Counted from the first letter of the stretch, positions 1-6,680 are shown. The stretch is DNA of 15,701 nucleotides from Sulfurospirillum sp. (GCA_003978405.1 QNZU01000016.1:1-15701), one strand, 5' to 3'. The notes: generated from the letters alone by a model not told the origin. Translations and numbers: made by a program.

Positions 1-1
1 A

Positions 2-868
2 GATAGGGGTTCATCTTCTTCATCACATCATCATCAAATCAAAAAAACTTGGACAAAAGATTCCGTAGTAGAGGCTTTTGCAAATAAAACACTCTTTTTT
101 GTCGATGCCAAAAAGGTTGGCGAGGATAAAGTTTATCAAGTAATAGTGTTGGATTTTGATTCAAATGCTGTTGCTACATATAATGACGGTGATCAAGAGG
201 TAAAGGTTGAAATTTATGCAGATAAGTATGGAGAAGATATTTTTCCATATTTGGAGATGGGAAGAGGTAATTTTAGTGAATCAAGCCTGATGGATAGAGA
301 AACAGAGCGATATGTTGATTTTAACTTCTATGATGAATTTGACAATGATCAACTCTTTTATAGAAATTTTGAGGATGCCAAAAAAAGATTGGAAGAGTTG
401 CAAAAAAAAGATGCTGATATATCTTCTGTAACTAATCCTACTCCTTCTGATGATACACAATCAGCTCCTAGTTCAGTTGGTACTGATGATAACAGTTCTG
501 CTTCAGTTACTCAAGATAATGAACAAACAAACGATATGTATAGTAGATATCCGGGTTCATTTATATATTTTCAAGATAATAAATATTTAAAATTTATTGC
601 ATTTCACGAAGGTACAGCTTATTTAGAGTTGACTGACGGCTCAAGTATTGAAGGAAAATGGAATATTGAAAACAATAATATGTTTATAGAAAACATTGAC
701 GAAGAATTTAGACTCTATCTGTATCCATCAAATAAGGATTTTAAAAATGGTCCAGGTTCATTCTCACATGATGATGATATAGAACTTCTTATATATTATC
801 ATGGTGATATTATGAATGATAGTTATAAAGATAAACAAAATGTAAAAATTGATGGTATAGGTTACTAA
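2..868 (+). CDS. Acidic two-domain protein of unknown function, 5'-truncated
   Basis: The reading frame is open from base 2, so the gene begins upstream of the window. The first in-frame start-like codon, a GTG at 146, lies inside what looks like a folded domain and is unlikely to be the true start. The visible part opens with a Ser/His-rich low-complexity stretch (bases 8-34). A beta-rich domain follows to about base 400, then a Ser/Thr/Asp/Pro linker (about 420-530), then a second beta-rich domain ending at TAA 866-868. Both domains share a loose pattern: an aromatic strand, a second hydrophobic strand, then a Gly-Asp or Asp-Gly turn (YNDGD, LTDGS). They may be a duplicated small barrel, which is my inference. 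The protein is strongly acidic. No catalytic motif is visible and the N-terminus is missing, so secretion cannot be judged. No family recognised; the frame itself is convincing. Confidence 0.75.
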   Translation, partial: DRGSSSSSHHHQIKKTWTKDSVVEAFANKTLFFVDAKKVGEDKVYQVIVLDFDSNAVATYNDGDQEVKVEIYADKYGEDIFPYLEMGRGNFSESSLMDRETERYVDFNFYDEFDNDQLFYRNFEDAKKRLEELQKKDADISSVTNPTPSDDTQSAPSSVGTDDNSSASVTQDNEQTNDMYSRYPGSFIYFQDNKYLKFIAFHEGTAYLELTDGSSIEGKWNIENNNMFIENIDEEFRLYLYPSNKDFKNGPGSFSHDDDIELLIYYHGDIMNDSYKDKQNVKIDGIGY

Positions 869-887
869 TTAATCAATCAATTCTGTC

Positions 888-896
888 TGGTATAAT
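888..896 (+). promoter_or_regulatory. Extended -10 promoter (TGGTATAAT) of the agmatine deiminase gene
   Basis: A perfect extended -10 element, TGn followed by TATAAT (891-896), sits immediately before the ATG at 903. The usual 6-7 base distance from -10 to start of transcription puts +1 at or next to the A of that ATG. There is no Shine-Dalgarno-like purine run between the box and the ATG, which fits a leaderless message. No clear -35 is seen, which is normal for extended -10 promoters. Confidence 0.6.
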
Positions 897-902
897 ACTA
901 TC

Positions 903-1928
903 ATGATAGAAGAACAAGCAAATATTAGACTACCTGCCGAATGGGAAGATCAAGACTCGATCTTGATGGTCTTCCCTCACACCAACAGCGACTGGGCTGA
1001 TGATCTTCAAAGTGCCGAATCGGTGTTTTTGAGGATCTCTAGCTCTATCTCTTCTCTTCAAAAGCTCATACTCATCTGCAAAGATGTCGATTATGTAAAG
1101 AGTATGTTTTGTTATCACGATAGAATCTCCTTTGTACAGATGGATACAAATGATACTTGGATTAGAGATTTTGGTCCTATATCTGTCTATAATGATGGCA
1201 AGAGGGTACTTTTGGACTTTGTATTCAATGGTTGGGGAGCTAAATTTGACTCATCTTTAGATAATCAAGTCTCAAAGAAGCTTCATCAAGCCTACCACTT
1301 CTATCCAAGTGACTTAGAGAGTATTGATATGATATTAGAAGGTGGTAGTATAGAATGTGATGGTCAAGGCACACTTATGACTACTTCAAAATGTCTCTTA
1401 AATCCAAACAGAAATCCAAATCTAACTCAATCTGACATAGAAGATAGACTAATCTCTTATTTTGGATTAGAACGCATCCTATGGCTTAACCATGGATATT
1501 TATGTGGCGATGATACAGATGCTCATATAGATACACTCGCTAGATTTGTTGATAGTGATACTATTGTCTATGTCAGTTGTGATAAGGATGATGAACATTT
1601 TAATGAGTTAGAGCTTATGAGAAAGGAGCTTGAGGGTTTTAGAACTCTTGATGGTAGAGCTTACAATCTAATCCCCTTGCCCCTGCCCTCACCTATTGTT
1701 AAGGACGACAAAAGATTACCGGCTACTTATGTAAACTTTTTGATAATAAATCGTGCAGTTTTACTTCCTATTTATAATGATCCAAAAGACAAAGATATGA
1801 TAGAACTCTTTAAAAAACTCTTTCCAAAAAGAGAGATTATTCCTATAAATTCACTTAGACTTATTGAAGAAGGAGGTAGTATTCACTGCTCGACTATGAA
1901 CATAGTCAAAGCACAAAGTACTACCTGA
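903..1928 (+). CDS. aguA: Agmatine deiminase (agmatine iminohydrolase), PAD_porph family
   Basis: Predicted to hydrolyse agmatine to N-carbamoylputrescine and ammonia, a cytoplasmic step from arginine to putrescine and spermidine. The 341-residue length is near the usual size. Visible family motifs are the N-terminal LPAEWE...MVFPH segment (10-26), NDTWIRDFGP (83-92) with the guanidine-binding Asp, LEGGSIE (145-151), GDDTDAHID (202-210) with the catalytic His208, and GGSIHCSTMN (324-333) with the nucleophile Cys329. All catalytic positions are present. ATG 903 is the only usable start after an in-frame TAA at 870-872. It lacks a ribosome-binding site, but an extended -10 lies directly upstream. 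The carbamoylputrescine amidase partner is not in the window. The 3' end overlaps a minus-strand gene by 8 bases. A broader peptidylarginine deiminase-type annotation is the main alternative. Confidence 0.9.
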   Translation: MIEEQANIRLPAEWEDQDSILMVFPHTNSDWADDLQSAESVFLRISSSISSLQKLILICKDVDYVKSMFCYHDRISFVQMDTNDTWIRDFGPISVYNDGKRVLLDFVFNGWGAKFDSSLDNQVSKKLHQAYHFYPSDLESIDMILEGGSIECDGQGTLMTTSKCLLNPNRNPNLTQSDIEDRLISYFGLERILWLNHGYLCGDDTDAHIDTLARFVDSDTIVYVSCDKDDEHFNELELMRKELEGFRTLDGRAYNLIPLPLPSPIVKDDKRLPATYVNFLIINRAVLLPIYNDPKDKDMIELFKKLFPKREIIPINSLRLIEEGGSIHCSTMNIVKAQSTT

Positions 1929-2178
1929 TACTTCTTAGATCTTGCGGAGTTAAAATAATATCGATTGCGGGAGTTGGATCTATTTGATCAAATGTGTCAT
2001 TCAACACCATATAGATAACTAATAATACTAAAACTAATAAAAATAGAGCAAATATTGACACTCTTAAAGAGTTATTTGCCCTATGTTTAATGCGGTAATG
2101 TTCATTTAAAGAATGTAGAACATATCTAGATTCAGAATGTTTGTGATTAAAAAGATGTTTCATCTTGCGTACAGTCAT
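1921..2178 (-). CDS. Small single-pass membrane protein, unknown function
   Basis: An 85-residue protein with a basic, His-rich N-terminal region (1-39), one strongly hydrophobic helix (about 40-59) and a short acidic/Pro-containing tail. By the positive-inside rule the N-terminus is probably cytoplasmic and the tail periplasmic. I chose the ATG at 2176-2178 because GAGGG lies 4 bases before it. An in-frame ATG at 2206-2208 would add ten residues but has no purine-rich site. The gene is convergent with the agmatine deiminase gene and their ends overlap at 1921-1928, so there is no room for a terminator between them. A TATAAA-like -10 candidate lies near 2227-2232 on this strand. No family is recognised. 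Reality of the gene is supported by the membrane helix, the ribosome-binding site and the lack of any competing gene. Confidence 0.65.
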   Translation of the reverse strand: MTVRKMKHLFNHKHSESRYVLHSLNEHYRIKHRANNSLRVSIFALFLLVLVLLVIYMVLNDTFDQIDPTPAIDIILTPQDLRSIR

Positions 2179-2208
2179 TAATCCCTCACTTATTGAATCT
2201 AGGCTCAT

Positions 2209-2503
2209 ATTGTAATCAAAAATGTTTTTATAAGCCCTTGTTATTTTGATTCAGTTTTTTTATAAAGAAATATTTAATTATTTGTATTTCTTCTTGCATA
2301 ATTTTAATATATTAATTATTATAAACACATCAAGATTAGATTAATTTTATACTTGAGTCCCTAAAAAACGATGTTTAAAATAGAAAAATTTGTATATTTT
2401 GCGTTTTCTTATCAATTTATAAATCAATATTTTTAAAATTCAATGTGAAAATTTATATTTCATTGCATATATGCTAACATAAAGAAAAATAATTGGGGTT
2501 TTT
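2209..2503. other. AT-rich divergent intergenic region
   Basis: About 295 bases without a gene, lying between the small minus-strand membrane protein gene and hisF. It is extremely AT-rich and must carry both divergent promoters. An AATTTATAAAT palindrome core at 2414-2424 resembles the one upstream of purB (6515-6526). I see no tRNA, no strong hairpin and no plausible short gene. Confidence 0.6.
2472..2480 (+). promoter_or_regulatory. Candidate extended -10 promoter for the hisF cluster
   Basis: TGC followed by TAACAT (2475-2480) is a near-consensus extended -10. It would start transcription near 2487, giving a leader of roughly 17 bases before the hisF ATG at 2504. GGGG at 2495-2498 may serve as a weak ribosome-binding site. 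The region is so AT-rich that other -10-like boxes exist, so the choice is tentative. Confidence 0.4.
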
Positions 2504-3268
2504 ATGCAGGAGAAATTTGCAAAGAGGATTATTCCTTGTCTTGATGTTGATAATGGTCGTGTGGTCAAGGGAGTCAATTTTGTAGGACTTAAAGATGCTG
2601 GTGATCCGGTAGAGGTTGCAAAGAGATACAACGATGAGGGAGCAGATGAGATAACTTTTTTAGACATTACCGCTACTCATGAAGGAAGAGGGACTATTGT
2701 TGATATTGTAAAAGAGGTTGCTAAGGAGGTCTTTATACCTCTCACTGTTGGCGGTGGTATAAGAGAGCTTGATGATATTTATAATCTACTTGATGTAGGT
2801 TGTGATAAAGTTAGTATCAACTCAGCAGCTGTTAGAAATCCTGATTTTATAAATGAGAGTGCAAAGAGATTTGGTTCACAGTGTATCGTAGTAGCTATCG
2901 ATGCAAAAAGAACTGGAGATAGTTGGCACATCTTTTTAAATGGAGGAAGAAAAGATACTGGTATAGATGCTATTAATTGGGCAAAAGAGGCATATGAGAG
3001 AGGAGCAGGGGAGATTTTGCTCACCTCTATGGATGCAGATGGTACCAAAGCAGGATTTGATAATGAATTGAATTTTGCTATATCTTCTATAGTTGATATT
3101 CCTGTTATTGCAAGTGGTGGTGCTGGTACCAAAGAGCATATCAAAGATGCTTTTTTAAAAGGTCATGCAGATGCGGCTTTGGCTGCTAGTATATTTCATT
3201 TTAAAGAGATTGATATCATGGATCTAAAACACTATTTGTTAAACGAAAATATACCAGTAAGGATTTAG
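2504..3268 (+). CDS. hisF: Imidazole glycerol phosphate synthase, cyclase subunit HisF
   Basis: Synthase subunit that converts PRFAR plus HisH-supplied ammonia to imidazole glycerol phosphate and AICAR, in histidine biosynthesis and feeding AICAR to purine synthesis. The 254-residue length is typical of this (beta/alpha)8 barrel. Visible motifs are KRIIPCLDVDNGRVVKG (7-23) with catalytic Asp14, the first phosphate loop VGGGIR (82-87), AIDAKR (131-136) with the second catalytic Asp133, and DADGTKAGFD and IASGGAG near the C-terminus. The HisH glutaminase and other his genes are not in the window, so the pathway is scattered. It is the first gene of a compact cluster: the next gene starts one base after its stop, and that gene's ribosome-binding site lies inside the hisF 3' end. 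Confidence 0.97.
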   Translation: MQEKFAKRIIPCLDVDNGRVVKGVNFVGLKDAGDPVEVAKRYNDEGADEITFLDITATHEGRGTIVDIVKEVAKEVFIPLTVGGGIRELDDIYNLLDVGCDKVSINSAAVRNPDFINESAKRFGSQCIVVAIDAKRTGDSWHIFLNGGRKDTGIDAINWAKEAYERGAGEILLTSMDADGTKAGFDNELNFAISSIVDIPVIASGGAGTKEHIKDAFLKGHADAALAASIFHFKEIDIMDLKHYLLNENIPVRI

Positions 3269-3269
3269 T

Positions 3270-3935
3270 ATGAAGATTATATTTTTATTTCTTTTTGTTT
3301 TAAACACAGCCTACTCTTTTGAATTGAAATTTGATAAAGTTTTTGAACTTGAATTGATGCCTGATCTTTTAAGTGCAGATATTTCTATCACTATAAATGA
3401 TACTTCAGAAAAGAGAGTTTTAGAAACTCTTACTACTTATAGTGATTTTATCAAAGGATTCAAAGAAGTAGATATTAAAGGCGGACAATATACAGTTTTT
3501 CCAAATTATCGGTTTGAGAAAGGTCGTAGATATAGTAATGGTTATAGAGGAAATATGAATTATACTATAACCTCCCCTAACCCCAATGATTTAACTGCAT
3601 TTTTATATAAGCTAGAAAAGAAAAATCAATTCAAACACAATGTAGATATCTCTATCCAATCTATACACTGGAAACTAAGCGATAAACAATCTACCAACCA
3701 TTATGATGAACTTCGCTTATCTGCTATAAAATGGTCTATAAATTATGCAAACACACTTAGTTCTCAATTGGCAAAAAGTTGCGAAATAAAAGTGGTCAAT
3801 ATCTTCCCATCTGGCTCTTCTCCTATGCCAATGGCTAGAGATTATGCTACTGTTAGATCTGAGTCTATTGCAGCGCCAGAACAGAATTTTCAAAAGATAA
3901 AGCTCTTAGAAACACTTGAGATTGATTGCAAATGA
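3270..3935 (+). CDS. SIMPL-domain (DUF541-like) secreted protein
   Basis: A 221-residue protein with a clear N-terminal signal peptide: Lys2, then a hydrophobic core, with probable cleavage after AYS at about residue 16. The rest is one domain resembling SIMPL/DUF541 (YggE/Omp28 type). It has an N-terminal beta strand containing MPDLLSADISI, a helix, a Tyr/Gly-rich strand block (about 71-100) in the place where the family has its Y-P-Y and GY motifs, and a helix with alternating Ala (151-168). Function in this family is poorly defined, with links to oxidative stress and envelope roles; I predict periplasmic or outer-membrane association. AAGGA at 3259-3263 lies six bases before ATG 3270. Its TGA stop overlaps the next start as ATGA, implying translational coupling. 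Family assignment comes from pattern only. Confidence 0.7.
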   Translation: MKIIFLFLFVLNTAYSFELKFDKVFELELMPDLLSADISITINDTSEKRVLETLTTYSDFIKGFKEVDIKGGQYTVFPNYRFEKGRRYSNGYRGNMNYTITSPNPNDLTAFLYKLEKKNQFKHNVDISIQSIHWKLSDKQSTNHYDELRLSAIKWSINYANTLSSQLAKSCEIKVVNIFPSGSSPMPMARDYATVRSESIAAPEQNFQKIKLLETLEIDCK

Positions 3936-4441
3936 TTGTGTGTGCTGGTGATATAGAGAGTTTTGATTTTGCAAAGCCAATTGGTATAGGTTTGATAGAA
4001 TCTGCTATAAGTCTTACTGATCTTATATTGAACTCTAATCCTATTGAAATTACTTTCATTGGTACTGCTGGAAGTTATGGTGATTATGAGATATTTGATA
4101 TTGTAACTTCTGCTTCATCATCACAGATAGAACACTCACTTTTGTTGGATACTTCATATTCACCTATCCAAAACCAAATAGTTTCACATGAAACAGAGCC
4201 GATTGTAAACTCAAGCAACTATATCACAACAGACTCAAAAATATCGAAGATGTATATAAAACAAGGAATATCGTTAGAAAATATGGAGTTTTATTCAGTA
4301 CTTAGAGTAGCTAAAAGGTATAATATCAAAGCCAAAGGGATATTTGTTGTGACGAATTATTGTAACAAAGATGCACATAAAGAGTTTCTAAAAAACCACA
4401 ACAAAGCAAAAAACTTACTTGAAGAGTTCATAAAAGGATAG
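3932..4441 (+). CDS. Short nucleoside phosphorylase-like protein (PNP/MTAN superfamily)
   Basis: ATG 3932 overlaps the previous stop as ATGA and gives 169 residues; a TTG six bases upstream is the less likely start. The sequence shows the skeleton of a nucleoside phosphorylase-I fold: VCAGDIE near the N-terminus, GIGLIESAI (18-26), IGTAGSYGD (43-51), SLENMEFYSV (114-123, matching the family's ME-G/aromatic ribose-binding motif) and GIFVVTNYCNKDAH (136-149). The last motif stands where MTA/SAH nucleosidases have the catalytic S-D, but here Asn142 is present, as in 6-oxopurine-type PNPs. At 169 residues it is much shorter than typical enzymes of about 230. It may act on a purine nucleoside, or it may be a reduced or inactive member. 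Substrate is not predictable from sequence alone. Confidence 0.6.
   Translation: MIVCAGDIESFDFAKPIGIGLIESAISLTDLILNSNPIEITFIGTAGSYGDYEIFDIVTSASSSQIEHSLLLDTSYSPIQNQIVSHETEPIVNSSNYITTDSKISKMYIKQGISLENMEFYSVLRVAKRYNIKAKGIFVVTNYCNKDAHKEFLKNHNKAKNLLEEFIKG
4434..4438 (+). promoter_or_regulatory. Ribosome-binding site fixing the TTG start of rlmN
   Basis: AAGGA lies six bases before the TTG at 4445 and overlaps the end of the phosphorylase-like gene. The nearest ATG further in would delete the conserved N-terminal RlmN domain, so the TTG start is well supported. Confidence 0.7.
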
Positions 4442-4444
4442 GAA

Positions 4445-5515
4445 TTGAAACCATCAATATTAGACTACACACTAGAAGAGTTGTCATCTAAAGTAAAACC
4501 ATCATTTAGAGCAAAACAGATATTTAACTGGACATATACCAAATATGTAGATAGTTTTGAAGATATGAAAAATCTCCCAAAAGAGATGTTAAATGAGCTA
4601 AAAGATGAATATCTTTTAAATCCTCTTGATATAGTAAAAGTGGAACAAAGTAGCGATATGAGTAAAAAGTATCTATTTGGTACCAGTGATAACTATACAC
4701 TCGAAACTGTCTTACTACCTATGAAAAAAGAGAAAAGAGATATTGAAGGAAAAGTTATCCAAGAGGCAAAATGGACTATCTGTGTATCATCTCAAGTTGG
4801 ATGCAAAATAGGGTGTTCATTTTGCTTGACTGCAAAGGGAGGATTTAAGAGAGATTTGAGTGCAGGGGAGATTGTAGCTCAAGTCTTGTGGCTCAAAAAA
4901 GATAATAACATTCCAAACAATAAAGCAGTCAATATCGTCTATATGGGTATGGGTGAACCTCTTGACAATTTAGAAAATGTTGTAAAAGCTATCAGGATAT
5001 TTAACGAAAAAGATGGATTAAATATAGGTATGAGAAGACAAACCATCTCTACATCAGGGTTAAGTTCACAGATCAAAAAACTCGGGGAGTTAAATCTAGG
5101 AGTATTACTTGCTATATCGCTTCATGCAGTCGATGATGAGCTTAGAGAAAAGCTGATGCCGATCAACAAAGCCTACAATATCAGATCAGTCATAGATGCA
5201 GTCAAAGCATTTCCAATAGATCAACGAAAGAGGGTGATGTTTGAGTATCTAGTAATGGGTGGATTAAATGATGATATGCATTCAGCAAAAAAACTGGTAA
5301 AACTCCTACACGGTATCAAAGCCAAAGTAAATCTCATCTATTTCAATCCATATCCAGGATCAGAGTTTAAAAGACCAAGCGATAAAAAAATGCAAGAGTT
5401 TAAAGAGTATCTAAACAAACACGGAGTAATATGCACCATTCGACAATCAAAAGGGCTAGATATATCAGCCGCTTGTGGTCAGCTAAAGGAGAAGACAGAA
5501 AATGACACTGCTTGA
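4445..5515 (+). CDS. rlmN: Dual-specificity RNA methyltransferase RlmN (radical SAM)
   Basis: Methylates C2 of A2503 in 23S rRNA and of A37 in some tRNAs, using radical SAM chemistry. The 356 residues match the family. The N-terminal accessory domain carries FRAKQIFNWTY (21-31). The radical SAM cluster motif CxxxCxxC is C120, C124 and C127, followed by KGGFKRDLSAGEI. GMGEPLDN is the SAM-binding GEP motif. SLHAVDDELREKLMPINKAY is characteristic of the family. The C-terminal AACGQL provides the methyl-accepting Cys344. The start is TTG 4445, three bases after the previous stop, with AAGGA six bases upstream. It is the fourth gene of the hisF cluster. The 3' end overlaps a 40-codon gene by 14 bases. 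All key residues are intact. Confidence 0.97.
   Translation: MKPSILDYTLEELSSKVKPSFRAKQIFNWTYTKYVDSFEDMKNLPKEMLNELKDEYLLNPLDIVKVEQSSDMSKKYLFGTSDNYTLETVLLPMKKEKRDIEGKVIQEAKWTICVSSQVGCKIGCSFCLTAKGGFKRDLSAGEIVAQVLWLKKDNNIPNNKAVNIVYMGMGEPLDNLENVVKAIRIFNEKDGLNIGMRRQTISTSGLSSQIKKLGELNLGVLLAISLHAVDDELREKLMPINKAYNIRSVIDAVKAFPIDQRKRVMFEYLVMGGLNDDMHSAKKLVKLLHGIKAKVNLIYFNPYPGSEFKRPSDKKMQEFKEYLNKHGVICTIRQSKGLDISAACGQLKEKTENDTA
5486..5491 (+). promoter_or_regulatory. Ribosome-binding site of the 40-codon gene, inside rlmN
   Basis: AAGGAG lies ten bases before the ATG at 5502 and within the rlmN coding sequence. A near-perfect Shine-Dalgarno here argues that the short overlapping frame is translated. Confidence 0.55.
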
Positions 5516-5624
5516 TGATAGTATGTTGGTTATAGTATTTGGAACATTTGCTGTAGGACTCTTTTATTTCTTAAAAGTCGCTATTTTTGATGAGAATAAA
5601 AATAATAAAGATTCTAAAAAATAA
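5502..5624 (+). CDS. Small single-pass membrane protein, 40 residues
   Basis: A short frame with ATG at 5502, inside the last codons of rlmN in another frame, and TAA at 5622-5624. The predicted protein has a short acidic N-terminus (MTLLDDS), one hydrophobic helix (about residues 8-28, with the small-residue segment VFGTFAVGLFYF) and a charged Asp/Glu/Asn/Lys tail. AAGGAG lies ten bases upstream. It would be co-translated with rlmN at the end of the hisF cluster. Its 3' end overlaps the convergent pseudouridine synthase gene by 11 bases. I recognise no family. The regular membrane-protein design, the ribosome-binding site and its filling of the gap exactly support it as a real gene. A chance hydrophobic frame in AT-rich DNA is the alternative. 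Confidence 0.55.
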   Translation: MTLLDDSMLVIVFGTFAVGLFYFLKVAIFDENKNNKDSKK

Positions 5625-6495
5625 AACTCTCTTTTGAAACTATTTTAAATCTATTTCTATAAAAAAACTCAACTGAATTTGCATGTAACATTAGTCTATT
5701 TGCTCCGGTCAGTTTCAATCTCTCTTCATCTGAGAGTCTTTTGTTTAGATAATCATCTGCTATTTGTGTATCAACTCCATAGATAGGATCACCGATGATT
5801 GGAAAACCAGCATGAAAAAGGTGAACTCTTATCTGATGTTGTCTTCCAGTATGTGGTATTGCTTGGAGTAGGGTTATGTTTTTTATAGGATCATATGATA
5901 AGGGTTTAAACTCTGTTACTGCACTCTTTCCATTTTTGTCTATTTTAACCTTTAGTTTGATCTCCTCAAAGCATCTATTTTTTAAAATTGGTTCGTCTAT
6001 TATAAAAGTTTCCTTAATATTTCCATTTACATAGCATAGATAAGTTTTTTTGACTTTTCTATCCTCAAAAAGTGATTTTATCTCTTTTTCACTCTTTTTG
6101 TTTTTCGATACGATTACAATACCACTCGTCTCCTTGTCTAATCTATGAGTGATATTGGCATCTTTGCCAAATCTGTGCTTTATCTCATGTGTGAGTGAAT
6201 AGGATGTGAGTCTGTTTGATGGATGTATGAGTACCCCACTTGGTTTGTCATATATCGCAAAGTCCTTGGTTTCGAAGATTGGAAGGAGATTTTTAGAGTA
6301 GGTGTGAAAATATATCACTTCAAATTCATCATCTAAAAATGCAGATTTTTTTCTAAGAGGTTTACCGTCAATCAGGATTCTGCCCTTATCTATCCACCTC
6401 TGAGCCTCTCTCATAGAAAGATCAAAATTATCCATCAAAAATCTAAAAGCTTTTACTTTTCTTTTGATTTTAAACTTCTTTTTTTTATATGACAA
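5614..6495 (-). CDS. RluA-family RNA pseudouridine synthase with S4 domain
   Basis: Isomerises specific uridines in rRNA (possibly tRNA) to pseudouridine. The 293 residues comprise a Lys/Arg-rich N-terminus, an S4-type RNA-binding domain (about 12-62, containing REAQRWIDKGRILIDG) and the RluA catalytic domain. Visible motifs are YDKPSGVLIHP (82-92), HRLDKETSG (117-125) with catalytic Asp120, and HTGRQHQIRVHL (214-225), followed by the GDPIYG motif. The start is TTG at 6493-6495 with a GGA seven bases upstream. No internal start would keep the S4 domain whole. The exact target site, and so a symbol such as rluD or rluC, cannot be set from sequence. It is divergent from purB and its end overlaps the hisF cluster by 11 bases, with no visible terminator. 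Confidence 0.92.
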   Translation of the reverse strand: MSYKKKKFKIKRKVKAFRFLMDNFDLSMREAQRWIDKGRILIDGKPLRKKSAFLDDEFEVIYFHTYSKNLLPIFETKDFAIYDKPSGVLIHPSNRLTSYSLTHEIKHRFGKDANITHRLDKETSGIVIVSKNKKSEKEIKSLFEDRKVKKTYLCYVNGNIKETFIIDEPILKNRCFEEIKLKVKIDKNGKSAVTEFKPLSYDPIKNITLLQAIPHTGRQHQIRVHLFHAGFPIIGDPIYGVDTQIADDYLNKRLSDEERLKLTGANRLMLHANSVEFFYRNRFKIVSKESFIF

Positions 6496-6520
6496 ATTTA
6501 AATCCTATATGACAAATTTA
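6486..6520. repeat. Tandem 15-bp direct repeat, operator-like
   Basis: TATATGACAAATTTA occurs exactly at 6486-6500 and again at 6506-6520, a 20-base pitch or about two helical turns. The second copy runs into the 12-bp palindrome AATTTATAAATT (6515-6526). The pair covers the start codon and ribosome-binding site of the minus-strand pseudouridine synthase gene and lies just upstream of the candidate promoter of the purB leader. Two same-face sites suggest a regulator operator; a local tandem duplication is the alternative. Confidence 0.55.
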
Positions 6521-6531
6521 TAAATTGATTT

Positions 6532-6540
6532 TGATACAAT
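6532..6540 (+). promoter_or_regulatory. Candidate extended -10 promoter for the purB leader
   Basis: TGA followed by TACAAT (6535-6540) is a near-consensus extended -10. Transcription would begin near 6547, about 12 bases before the large inverted repeat, giving an unusually long leader of some 170 bases before purB. No good -35 is seen at the standard distance. Confidence 0.5.
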
Positions 6541-6558
6541 CTCTATAAAATATTAAAT

Positions 6559-6680
6559 TGAGTCTTATGATTTTCTTCTTGATCGAACAACCTCTGCGAC
6601 GGAAGGGTCAAAATTTCGCAGAAATTTTGGGGTACCCACCATGAAGCCGTTTGAGAGCAAGAAGAAAATCAGAAGACTCA
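6559..6680 (+). ncRNA. Long hairpin in the purB leader: candidate structured RNA or MITE-like element
   Basis: Two 23-base arms (6559-6581 and 6658-6680) are inverted repeats with 22 of 23 pairs and a single A-G mismatch (6567/6672). The 76-base interior can extend as an irregular rod: ACGG (6599-6602) with CCGT (6647-6650), GGGT (6605-6608) with ACCC (6634-6637), and a perfect nine-pair tip CAAAATTTC/GAAATTTTG (6609-6617/6621-6629) with loop GCA. The interior is about half G+C, well above its surroundings, as is common for structured RNAs in AT-rich genomes. No U-tract follows, so it is not a simple terminator. Possible identities are a 6S-like RNA processed from the purB leader, a cis-acting leader of purB, or a MITE with terminal inverted repeats. 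No known riboswitch core is recognised. The inverted repeat is certain; the function is not. Confidence 0.5.

Noticed and set aside
8..34. Ser/His run at the window start, resembling a cloning tag
   Set aside because: The frame continues naturally and the flanks are genomic in composition; low-complexity linkers are common in secreted proteins.
2779..3144. Long minus-strand frame opposite hisF (121 codons)
   Set aside because: It lies wholly within hisF, whose motifs are unambiguous; it has no family motif and is a shadow frame.
6559..6680. Inverted repeat as an intrinsic terminator or SRP RNA
   Set aside because: No T-tract follows the hairpin, and the conserved SRP GGAAGGAAGC loop is absent; the GGAAGG present is not in the required context.
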